Origin: Bacteroidaceae bacterium
GTDB lineage: Bacteria; Bacteroidota; Bacteroidia; Bacteroidales; Bacteroidaceae
NCBI GenBank assembly: GCA_017427065.1
Contig: JAFRTL010000010.1
Coordinates: 88,975-152,974, forward strand
Reading direction: 5' to 3'
DNA length: 64,000 nt
Positions 52,500 through 60,336 of this stretch are shown here, piece by piece. The notes under the pieces were generated by a model. The model ran no database searches. It was not told the DNA's origin and saw nothing but the letters and a program-made list of their open reading frames with translations. The stretch's first letter is position 1. Every line of letters begins with the position of its first letter. The position numbers and the translations under genes are program-made.

Positions 52500-54020
52500 C
52501 TACTTATAGCACTCAAAGATCACATCCACCAAATTCTTTGGCAACTTCTTAGTGAAGAGGCTCACAATCCACACCACAGGGAAGCCGCCCACCATGGCGA
52601 TGGCACCACAGTTGATAGGGTTGATAGGATTGCCTAAGAGCATATTGACCACGGTGAGACCTACGCCCCAGATGAAGCATGCCCACACAGAGGCACGGGT
52701 GATGTTTCTAGAGTAGAGACCCAGCATGAAAGGTGCCAAGAAGGCGCCTGCCAATGCACCCCAAGAGATGCCCATAAGCTGGGCGATGAACGTAGGTGGA
52801 TTGAGGGCGATAAGCAGTGAGATGGCAATGAAGAACATGATCAGTACACGCATCACCACCACCTTGCGACGCTCTATTTTCTCTGATACAATATCGTCGA
52901 TGGCTCCTTCTTCCACCTCGCCAGGAAGAGATTTCTTATCACGATAGATAAGGTCGAGAGTCATGGTAGAAGATGAGGTGAGCACCAATGACGCCAGAGT
53001 GGACATGGAAGCTGAGAGCACCAGCAGCACCACAAGGGCGATGAGGACATCAGGCAGGGTGACGAGCATGGCTGGCACGATGGAGTCGAAGGCGATCTTA
53101 CCATTGGCCACCACGGGGTCATAGAGGCGTCCGAAACCACCAAGGAAGTAGCAACCACCTGCCACAACGAAAGCGAAGATGGTAGAGATGATGGTGCCAC
53201 GACGGATGGCGCTCTCGTCTGTGATGGAGTAGAACTTACCCACCATCTGTGGGAGTCCCATGGTACCAAGCGAGGTAAGGACTACCACGCCAAGGAGTCC
53301 CCAAGGATCGGGACCAAAGAGCCACGTGAATCCTCCTGAACCTGGCACGGTGCTGCCATCGGCAGGGAGTTCAGAGAGTTTGGATACGGCTTCTGAGAGG
53401 CCGCCCTGAGCTGCTATCACAGCCACAATTACTGCTACGATGCCAAAGAGCATGATGATGCCTTGTATAAAGTCGTTCATGGCGGTAGCCTTATAGCCTC
53501 CCAGTATCACATACACTGCAGTAAGAATGGCCATGATGACCACACAATACTCGTAGGGGATGCCAAAGCCCATCTCGAACAGGGTGGAGATGCCTTTATA
53601 GACGCCTGCGGTATAAGGGATGAGGAACACGAACGCGATGATGGAGGCAGCCACGCGCAGACCTTGGTCGGAATAGCGGGTGCCAAAGAAATCGGGCATG
53701 GTGCGACTCTCGATGTGCTGGGTCATCAGCTTGGTGCGACGGCCTAGCAGCAGCCACGCCAAGAGGGAACCTATCACGGCATTGCCAATGCCAATCCATG
53801 TGGAAGAAAGGCCGTATTTCCAACCAAACTGTCCTGCATAGCCCACGAAAACTACGGCAGAGAAATAACTTGTTCCAAAGGCAAAAGCCGTGAGCCAAGG
53901 ACCTACGGCACGTCCGCCTAATACGAAACCATCTACACTGCTGGCCTGCTTGCGGGTGTAGACGCCTACCCCGATCATCACAGCCAAGAAAATAACTGTC
54001 AATAATACTTTTATAACCAT
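52500..54020 (-). CDS. Sodium:solute symporter family transporter
   Basis: The 506-residue protein has about 13 transmembrane helices and the SSF family signatures (FVLGGRAVGPWLTAFAFGTSYFSAVVFVGYAGQFGWKYG near the start; GGYKATAMNDFIQGIIML mid-protein). It takes up an organic solute with Na+. Proline, pantothenate, sugars or carboxylates are all possible, and the substrate cannot be told. It follows a porin gene by 4 bp, suggesting that the porin and symporter serve the same nutrient. Confidence 0.92.
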   Translation of the reverse strand: MVIKVLLTVIFLAVMIGVGVYTRKQASSVDGFVLGGRAVGPWLTAFAFGTSYFSAVVFVGYAGQFGWKYGLSSTWIGIGNAVIGSLLAWLLLGRRTKLMTQHIESRTMPDFFGTRYSDQGLRVAASIIAFVFLIPYTAGVYKGISTLFEMGFGIPYEYCVVIMAILTAVYVILGGYKATAMNDFIQGIIMLFGIVAVIVAVIAAQGGLSEAVSKLSELPADGSTVPGSGGFTWLFGPDPWGLLGVVVLTSLGTMGLPQMVGKFYSITDESAIRRGTIISTIFAFVVAGGCYFLGGFGRLYDPVVANGKIAFDSIVPAMLVTLPDVLIALVVLLVLSASMSTLASLVLTSSSTMTLDLIYRDKKSLPGEVEEGAIDDIVSEKIERRKVVVMRVLIMFFIAISLLIALNPPTFIAQLMGISWGALAGAFLAPFMLGLYSRNITRASVWACFIWGVGLTVVNMLLGNPINPINCGAIAMVGGFPVVWIVSLFTKKLPKNLVDVIFECYK

Positions 54021-54024
54021 AACT

Positions 54025-55110
54025 TTAGAATGCTACTTGTACTTGGGCTTGAAGCCAATCATAATCTTTTCCTAAACGATCGCCCAGAAGGCAGCGGGTG
54101 TATTGCAGCTGCAGGCGACACTTCTTGTAGTACCAATATTGCAAACCAAGGGTGACGTTGGTCTGATCCCATCCATCGACCTTGGTGTTGCGATCATAGG
54201 TCTCTGCACTGGCCACCAGGTCGAGGGCATCGACCAGAGGGAGCGTGGTGGTGACGTAGCCACCTCGTGAGCCCACCTCACCATCCTTACCACCCAACCA
54301 CTCTGCGCGGATGGAGGCAGGACGGGCTTCCTTGTATTTGCTGCCTGCATAGGGCTGCGTCTTGTACTCCGCACCTACGCTGTAGCGATTGCGGGTATAG
54401 TCGTCGCCCACCTTCACATCTGGGTTCCAAGCAGCTGTACCTATGGCATGGCCTGTGCCCAGATAGCCAGAGGCTACCACGCGGAGGCCTTCCACAGGAC
54501 GAAGTTCGAGCTTGGCGATGAAATCCTTATCATTGTTCAGATCTTTGCGATTGATGCCTTGACCACTCATCAGAGCGAGTTCGTAATGAACCACACCATT
54601 GGCCAAGTCGCCATAGACCTCGAGACCAAGGTCACGACCATAGTTCACGCCATTCAGCGGATCGGGACCTTCGCCTGCCAGATAGAGCACGGCTTGGGAA
54701 TAGACGTCGATAAGTTCGAGCTGGGTAGGCGACAGAGGATTCTCCATCGAATAGGAGTGCTTGAACTGTCCGAAGCGGACGGTCATCTCGCTGCCCTTGG
54801 TCAGGCGATAGTCAGTATAGAACTCCTGCACCACGCTTGAGAAGTCGTGCATGAACAGGAACGACCATCTGTCTGTAATCCTCGCCTTCGCCCAAAGCAG
54901 CGTACGCTTCAGGTTGTATGAGTTCTGGGATTTTCCATTTGGATTCTGATAACTCCATCCTGCCTGGGCATAGCCATTCAGGGTGATGCGTGAGGTGAAG
55001 TCCTTCATCCAGTCGGGCTCACCTTGTGATTGCTGCGCCATGAGGCTTAGACTTGCCACGAGTCCTGCCACAACAGCCAGCCATCTCAGTTTACATTTTT
55101 CAGTTTTCAT
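54025..55110 (-). CDS. Outer-membrane porin (OprO/OprP-like)
   Basis: About 361 residues from the ATG at 55110 with signal peptide MKTEKCKLRWLAVVAGLVASLSLMAQ. The mature protein begins with GYAQAGWSY and has LKRTLLWAKARITDRWSFLFMHDF, VRFGQFKHSYSMENPLSP and a C-terminal aromatic strand (LQAQVQVAF). These are the phosphate-selective porin O/P-like 16-strand barrel hallmarks. The first in-frame ATG, at 55137, would add nine residues before the signal. The consensus promoter upstream makes it the head of the operon with the symporter. Confidence 0.88.
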   Translation of the reverse strand: MKTEKCKLRWLAVVAGLVASLSLMAQQSQGEPDWMKDFTSRITLNGYAQAGWSYQNPNGKSQNSYNLKRTLLWAKARITDRWSFLFMHDFSSVVQEFYTDYRLTKGSEMTVRFGQFKHSYSMENPLSPTQLELIDVYSQAVLYLAGEGPDPLNGVNYGRDLGLEVYGDLANGVVHYELALMSGQGINRKDLNNDKDFIAKLELRPVEGLRVVASGYLGTGHAIGTAAWNPDVKVGDDYTRNRYSVGAEYKTQPYAGSKYKEARPASIRAEWLGGKDGEVGSRGGYVTTTLPLVDALDLVASAETYDRNTKVDGWDQTNVTLGLQYWYYKKCRLQLQYTRCLLGDRLGKDYDWLQAQVQVAF

Positions 55111-55150
55111 TTTGTCAATTAAAAATAGGCTATTCAAATCTTAATGGCGG

Positions 55151-55181
55151 CAAAAATAGTCCATTTCTATCAAATTGCAAA
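55151..55181 (-). promoter_or_regulatory. Promoter of the porin-symporter operon
   Basis: On the minus strand TTTG (55181-55178), 19 bp, TATTTTTG (55158-55151): a full match to the Bacteroidetes consensus, about 35 nt leader to the ATG at 55110. Confidence 0.75.
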
Positions 55182-55224
55182 ATATTCAAGAGAAAACTTA
55201 CTCACTTCTTGAATTTTCTAACTC

Positions 55225-55521
55225 TTATTTCTTGGCCCATGAAGAATTAGCAAGTGCTATGACTATGAAAGCCAAGACTAGAGTAATAGCCCCAAAGCCC
55301 ATTATTGACATTAATGACCCTTCCTCAATAAGAAGGAAAGCCAATAGAGCCAATACCATCATAAAACCACCTATCAGGAGTCTCAGGCGTTTTATATTCA
55401 CACGCTCCCGCTCTTCTTTCGAAGCGGTATTATAACCTGCGATGAGCATATCTCCTTTGCCAGAAAGAATGATTAAACCCATAATGCCCAAAATGGCTGC
55501 AATAAAAATTTTCACTAACAT
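55225..55521 (-). CDS. DUF3784 family small membrane protein
   Basis: A 98-residue protein with three hydrophobic helices (about 3-20, 46-64, 70-90) and the segment GDMLIAGYNTASKEERERVN between the first two, the signature of DUF3784. Function unknown. A TAGATTTG box (55530-55523) sits almost on the start codon, so the true promoter or start may differ. Confidence 0.85.
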   Translation of the reverse strand: MLVKIFIAAILGIMGLIILSGKGDMLIAGYNTASKEERERVNIKRLRLLIGGFMMVLALLAFLLIEEGSLMSIMGFGAITLVLAFIVIALANSSWAKK

Positions 55522-55688
55522 ACAAATCTATTTTTATATTATTGACATAGTTCATTCAACATTTTTCTGCCCCTACGATAGGGGTGTAAGTGGATACTTT
55601 AATTCCGTCAAAGATACGCAAAGTTTTTATCTTTATTTGTTTTCAATCATTTTTTATCTTCTATTTAGGTGATTAAGAATAAAAAAAC

Positions 55689-55696
55689 TATTTTTG
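55689..55696 (+). promoter_or_regulatory. -7 box TATTTTTG for the histidine phosphatase operon
   Basis: TATTTTTG matches TAnnTTTG; the ATG at 55744 follows after 47 nt of A/T-rich leader. Confidence 0.6.
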
Positions 55697-55743
55697 CATC
55701 TAACTAACTTAGACGAATCTAATAACTCATAAAATATAAACCT

Positions 55744-57009
55744 ATGAAATACATTCTTACTTCCCTACTCTTTGTGCTTGTCAGCCTCACAGCATGGGCA
55801 CAGGGTTCTGCATTCGACCAACTGAAGGCTGATCCCAAGAAGGCCTATGGAAATGATTATCCTTATCAGCCACAGGGTACAGGACTAACCAAAGCCCCAA
55901 AAGGTTACAAGCCATTCTACATTAGTCACTATGCCCGTCATGGTTCGCGTTATTACTGGAACGACCAACTATATAACGACTTGGATACCTTGCTGACCAC
56001 TGCCCATGAAAAACACTTGCTGACCTCTGAAGGGGAGACCTTCTATGGCAAGTTCATGAATGCGAAGCAAGAACTGAAGACGGGTGTCAGCGAATTGACG
56101 CAATTGGGATGGGAACAGCATCAAGGCATCGCACGTAGGATGTACAATCGCTTTCCAGAAGTCTTCAAGAAAGGTGGCTACGTGCTGGCTATTTCCTCGC
56201 TTTCCGGACGCTGCGTGCTCAGCATGTCGGCCTTCTGTCAGGAACTGGTGCAATGTAACCCCGACATAGAAATCCGCGAACAGTCTTCACGCTTCACGCT
56301 CGATGCTGTGGTACCAACAGACAGTCAGAATCCCATCAAGCATAACTACCCCAGAGCCACCCCACGCTACGAAGCCAACAGGGATAAGTTCCAGAGCGAC
56401 AACTCCCTGCGCGAGAAAGTCATCCAGCGTGTCTTCACGGGTACAGATGGACTGCCTGGTGATGTGAACCGTATGGGAGGAAACCTTATCAACCTTTATA
56501 CCTCGTTGCCCAACATCTATCACGAGGGCATGATGGGCAACATCGTTACGGATCAGGAAATCGTGAACCAGTGGGAAAACTCCAACTTAGGTTCTTATTC
56601 CTGGGTGTTTGGAAGTCAGTATGAGATGATCCCTATCTTGGAAGACATCCTGAATAAAGCCGATGCTGCCATCCAAGGCACTAGCGACCATATATCCGAC
56701 TTGCGCTTTGGACACGACAGCTGCATTGGTCCGCTCACTGTGCTCATGGGCATCAATGGAGCCGATCGCGATCCTGAAGATCCCTACGAAGTGAAGAACA
56801 TCTACCAGAACTGGGAAACCTGCAAGGCCTGCAACATCCAACTCGTTTTCTACCGTGGAAAGAAGAGTACAGACGATATCCTGGTGAAGTGCCTGCTCAA
56901 TGAAGCAGAAGCCACGCTTCCTATCCATACAGACAACTTCCCATACTATAAATGGAACGATGTGAAGCAATTCTACAATGCCCGCATCAACAGTGTGAGT
57001 CAACGTTAA
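55744..57009 (+). CDS. Histidine-type (MINPP/phytase-like) phosphatase
   Basis: The 421-residue secreted protein has a signal peptide (MKYILTSLLFVLVSLTAWAQ) and the histidine acid phosphatase motif YARHGSRYYW (catalytic His about 64). A second region SLSGRCVLSMSAFCQEL carries the conserved SxxxR equivalent. The usual HD/HAE proton-donor motif is probably in FGHDSCIGPL. Bacteroidetes homologues include inositol-polyphosphate phosphatases that release phosphate from phytate. Whether it acts on phytate is not known. It begins the operon with the DUF697 protein. Confidence 0.85.
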   Translation: MKYILTSLLFVLVSLTAWAQGSAFDQLKADPKKAYGNDYPYQPQGTGLTKAPKGYKPFYISHYARHGSRYYWNDQLYNDLDTLLTTAHEKHLLTSEGETFYGKFMNAKQELKTGVSELTQLGWEQHQGIARRMYNRFPEVFKKGGYVLAISSLSGRCVLSMSAFCQELVQCNPDIEIREQSSRFTLDAVVPTDSQNPIKHNYPRATPRYEANRDKFQSDNSLREKVIQRVFTGTDGLPGDVNRMGGNLINLYTSLPNIYHEGMMGNIVTDQEIVNQWENSNLGSYSWVFGSQYEMIPILEDILNKADAAIQGTSDHISDLRFGHDSCIGPLTVLMGINGADRDPEDPYEVKNIYQNWETCKACNIQLVFYRGKKSTDDILVKCLLNEAEATLPIHTDNFPYYKWNDVKQFYNARINSVSQR

Positions 57010-57013
57010 GCCT

Positions 57014-58231
57014 ATGAAGAAAACGCTTATCCTCATCAGTCTCCTATTTGTCATCATCACCATCATCGTGATTCTTGGCAATGTCATCATCATCGGTGAG
57101 AAGATGACGGCGCTGATAGGTGTGCCCTATCTGGAGTACATCTTCTACATCGCGCTTTTCGCCTTGTTGCTCTATCTGGTGCTCTATCCCATGTATAGGA
57201 TCTACACCACGCCCGAGTTCCCTGTGCTGGCCATCGAGGAACAAGGAGAGAACACCTCCGACGATGAGTACAAGAAGCGTCTTTTTACCTTTGCCCAGCG
57301 TATCTGCAACAATTGCTACTACCTGCCTGAGAGTAAGCGAGGCGTGCATCAGGCAGCACTGCGCAAGGAGTTGGAGGGACTGAAGACCAATGGTGATGTC
57401 GAGGGCCTCAAGGCATTCCTGCAACAAGAGTTGGACATCCGTCTGAAAGGCGTGGATCGTCGCATCATGAACTACAGTTCCAAGGTCTTCATCGTCACTG
57501 CCATCTCACAGAGCGACAGGTTCGATGCGCTGACGACCTTGATTTTGAACTATCGCATGATCGATGACATTATCCGTGCGTCAGGTTTCCGTCCTACGAA
57601 GGCACAACTGGTGAAGCAATACGTCCGTGTCCTCATCGCCTCGTTCTTCAGCTACTTCGTCTCTGGCGCCATAGACACCGATGGCATCGAAATCCAGTTG
57701 GCTGACGCTGCTGACGGAGTGGCCGATGGTGTAGATAGCAGTCTGATGGATGGCGTCACTGACACCGTTTCCGACATGGATGTCTCCGCTGTAGATGGCA
57801 TGGATATCGAGATCACCGACCTTGACCTGGCAGCCTTCGACTTGTCAGATGTGAACATTGGGAATGTGGATTTCACCAAGATCATGAAGAGCATCAAGAT
57901 ACCAGGTTTCGCCATCGACTCCATCCTCGACGGCATCGCCAACACCATCATGACGCTGCGCATAGGCTATGTCACCCGTTCTTACCTCAAGAAAGGAGCC
58001 AAGGAGCTGAAAGGCGTGAAGGGCGCCCATGTGCGTAAGGATGCCATGATTCAGGCACTGAAGAGTTTCCCAGTCCTGTTGGCAGAGATCCCGCAGCGCG
58101 TAGGCACAGGGGCATGGACCAAGGTCATCGAGTTACTCACGAAGATATATAAAGTGAAGGAAGACGCTGCGGAGGATTCCCCTCAGGAGGAGAAGCCCAA
58201 GAAAAGACGCTTCTTCCACTTTTTTAAATAA
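57014..58231 (+). CDS. DUF697/YcjF-like membrane protein with Asp-rich insert
   Basis: The 405-residue protein has two N-terminal transmembrane helices (about 5-25, 38-62), a helical cytoplasmic region and the DUF697 domain beginning KVFIVTAISQSDRFDALTTLILNYRMIDDII (about 155) and resuming at GFAIDSILDGIANTIMTLRIGYVTRSYL (about 295). Between them lies an Asp-rich stretch (about 215-290) with recurring DG and D[IV] motifs (ADGVADGVDSS, DGVTDTVSDMDVSAVDG). The frame is intact. The C-terminus is very basic. Function is unknown; YcjF relatives are linked to stress or GTPase partners. Confidence 0.78.
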   Translation: MKKTLILISLLFVIITIIVILGNVIIIGEKMTALIGVPYLEYIFYIALFALLLYLVLYPMYRIYTTPEFPVLAIEEQGENTSDDEYKKRLFTFAQRICNNCYYLPESKRGVHQAALRKELEGLKTNGDVEGLKAFLQQELDIRLKGVDRRIMNYSSKVFIVTAISQSDRFDALTTLILNYRMIDDIIRASGFRPTKAQLVKQYVRVLIASFFSYFVSGAIDTDGIEIQLADAADGVADGVDSSLMDGVTDTVSDMDVSAVDGMDIEITDLDLAAFDLSDVNIGNVDFTKIMKSIKIPGFAIDSILDGIANTIMTLRIGYVTRSYLKKGAKELKGVKGAHVRKDAMIQALKSFPVLLAEIPQRVGTGAWTKVIELLTKIYKVKEDAAEDSPQEEKPKKRRFFHFFK

Positions 58232-58242
58232 CATGATAAGTT

Positions 58243-58340
58243 GCTCCCCTATAGGGGAGCTGTCACGAAGTGACTGAGAGGTAATACCTCTCCCTAACCC
58301 TCCCCTAGGGGAGGGAACTGGTATCACCTCCCCTAGTAAG
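58243..58340. repeat. String of small palindromes between genes
   Basis: GCTCCCCTATAGGGGAGC (58243-58260), GTCACGAAGTGAC (58262-58274), CCCTCCCCTAGGGGAGGG (58298-58315) and CCTCCCCTAGTAAGGGGG are packed in 100 bp. This looks like a mobile-type intergenic repeat (REP-like). Confidence 0.7.
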
Positions 58341-58373
58341 GGGGAAGGAATGTAAATGATTATAATTGTAATA

Positions 58374-59342
58374 ATGAAGAAACTAACGCTATTAGCAACA
58401 CTGGCACTCCTTCTGGGGTTGTTGGTTCAGTGTCAGAGCCCCCAGACAAGTCAGGAAGCGCTACCTGCTGCCCCCAACTACAGCGAGGCCTCACAGTGGT
58501 ACATCAGCGATCGCCAGAGCCAGGCAGACGTGTTTTACATTATCTCCACAGAGACTGGCGACTATACCCTCGCTGGCGTGCCCTATCACCATGCTGATAC
58601 CTATAACGACAGCCTGCGCGCTCCGCTCTACAGCGAGATGCTGGGAGTAGATACACTGGTCAGTGGACGCTTGAACTACTACGCCCCTTACTATCGCCAA
58701 TGCTCCCTCCAGAGCTTTGGGAGCGACAGCCTCATGGCAGCCCGTTACCCCATTGCCTTGGACGATGTTCGGAGAGCATTCAAGCATTACCTGAGTCATT
58801 ACAATCAGGGGCGCCCCTTCATCCTCGCAGGTTACAGTCAGGGAGCCATGATCATGCTCCAGCTCCTGCAAGAGATGGACGAAGCCACCTTCCAGCACCT
58901 GATCGCTGCCTACGCCATTGGCGTCAGTATCTCGAAGGAACAACTGGCTTCTCCGCACATCATCCCTGCCACAGGAGCTGATGATACAGGCGTCACCATC
59001 TGCTATAACTCCGTGCGTGATGCCCGCAATGCCGTTTCACGCATTGGCGAGAACAATGTCGTCGCCATCAACCCAGTCAATTGGCGCACAGATGCCACGC
59101 CCGTCACATTCATGACAGAGCCCACGCCCCTGTTGCCCATTGACCAGCAGCAGAAAGACACCCTAACTGTCCATCTCGACCAGGCCTCACACCTGCTGTT
59201 TGTCGAAGGATACACAGCCACCGACTATGTCTTGCCGCTTTTTGGTATGGAAGGCAATTACCACACCCGCGAGATCTGGTTGTATAGAGACCAGCTGCGC
59301 GACAACATGGCCCTCCGTGCCGCTACATTCCTAAAGAAGTAA
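58374..59342 (+). CDS. DUF3089 alpha/beta-hydrolase lipoprotein
   Basis: About 322 residues from the ATG at 58374, with a signal ending in the lipobox LLVQC (Cys about 20). The DUF3089 domain is an alpha/beta hydrolase with nucleophile elbow GYSQGAMIML (Ser in the middle of GYSQG) and conserved YYAPYYRQ. The substrate is unknown; the family is near esterases and cutinase-like enzymes. The gene follows the palindrome string and lies in a run of envelope hydrolase genes. Confidence 0.82.
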   Translation: MKKLTLLATLALLLGLLVQCQSPQTSQEALPAAPNYSEASQWYISDRQSQADVFYIISTETGDYTLAGVPYHHADTYNDSLRAPLYSEMLGVDTLVSGRLNYYAPYYRQCSLQSFGSDSLMAARYPIALDDVRRAFKHYLSHYNQGRPFILAGYSQGAMIMLQLLQEMDEATFQHLIAAYAIGVSISKEQLASPHIIPATGADDTGVTICYNSVRDARNAVSRIGENNVVAINPVNWRTDATPVTFMTEPTPLLPIDQQQKDTLTVHLDQASHLLFVEGYTATDYVLPLFGMEGNYHTREIWLYRDQLRDNMALRAATFLKK

Positions 59343-59346
59343 GCCT

Positions 59347-60309
59347 ATGATCCAGAATTCCGACTTTAACGAAATCAACAGCCTAATCGCCTATCTGCGA
59401 CGTGTCCCTTACGACATCACCCAGAAGGAACTATATACAGCCAGTACCCTCTACAAGGGCTATAACCCACAAGAGCCCGACAGTCTGAGCACTTGCTACG
59501 ACACGGTGGTCTATCAGCACTTCCTCTCCACGGGTAAGATTGCCAAGACGGTAGAAGAATCCCTGGCGCGCACCTTGCACGATCATGGCATGCACACTGC
59601 CCTTCGAGAGTTCTTCAAGGATCACGATCCCCGTTGCTGCATAGGCATCATGGGAGGCCATGCGCTGTTGCGCACAGATTCCCAGTTCCACGCCATCGCC
59701 AAGCTCAGCAAGAAACTCACGGAATTGAATTTCTACATGCTCAGCGGAGGTGGTCCTGGCGCTATGGAAGCCACACATTTGGGCGCCTGGATGGCAGGCC
59801 GTAGCATGGAAGAGATGGAAGATGCCTTGCGGATGCTCGAGGTTGCCCCCTCCTTTCAGGATCCTGGTTGGCTTCATTCAGCCTTCAGCGTCCTCGAGAA
59901 ATACCCGCAGAACCAGTACGTCAGTCTGGGCATCCCCACATGGCTCTATGGGCATGAGCCCTCCACGCCTTTTGCCACCCACATCTGCAAGTTCTTCGAG
60001 AACAGCGTGCGTGAAGACAGCATCCTGACGTTGGCCTTCGGAGGCATCATCTATGCCCCAGGCAGTGCAGGCACAGTGCAGGAAATCTTCCAAGAGGCCG
60101 TGCAGAACCACTACCTGTCGTATGGCATCTCCAGTCCGATGGTCTTTCTGGGCTCTAGGTTCTGGACCAAGATCATGCCATTCTACCCGTTGCTGAAGCG
60201 ACTCATGCGAAAAGGCAAGTTCAAGAACCTGCGCCTCACTGTCACAGACGATACCGTGCAGGTCATCAAGGTCCTGAAAGAATTTAGGGAAGAAGTCATG
60301 AACATCTAA
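59347..60309 (+). CDS. LOG-family nucleotide-processing protein
   Basis: The 320-residue protein belongs to the TIGR00730/LOG superfamily: LSGGGPGAMEATHLGAWMAG (about 133-152) and FGGIIYAPGSAGTVQEIFQEAV near 235-255, where the usual PGGxGTxxE reads APGSAGTxxE. LOG proteins release bases from nucleoside 5'-monophosphates (cytokinin-type phosphoribohydrolases). The altered motif and longer N-terminus (about 90 residues) suggest a divergent subfamily; the substrate is uncertain. It starts 4 bp after the DUF3089 gene. Confidence 0.8.
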   Translation: MIQNSDFNEINSLIAYLRRVPYDITQKELYTASTLYKGYNPQEPDSLSTCYDTVVYQHFLSTGKIAKTVEESLARTLHDHGMHTALREFFKDHDPRCCIGIMGGHALLRTDSQFHAIAKLSKKLTELNFYMLSGGGPGAMEATHLGAWMAGRSMEEMEDALRMLEVAPSFQDPGWLHSAFSVLEKYPQNQYVSLGIPTWLYGHEPSTPFATHICKFFENSVREDSILTLAFGGIIYAPGSAGTVQEIFQEAVQNHYLSYGISSPMVFLGSRFWTKIMPFYPLLKRLMRKGKFKNLRLTVTDDTVQVIKVLKEFREEVMNI

Positions 60310-60336
60310 TAATACTTATCCAATACTACTGAAAAC

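Noticed and set aside
57650-57890. Frameshift in the DUF697 gene
   Set aside because: The Asp-rich segment is in frame, with a sensible continuation of the domain after it.
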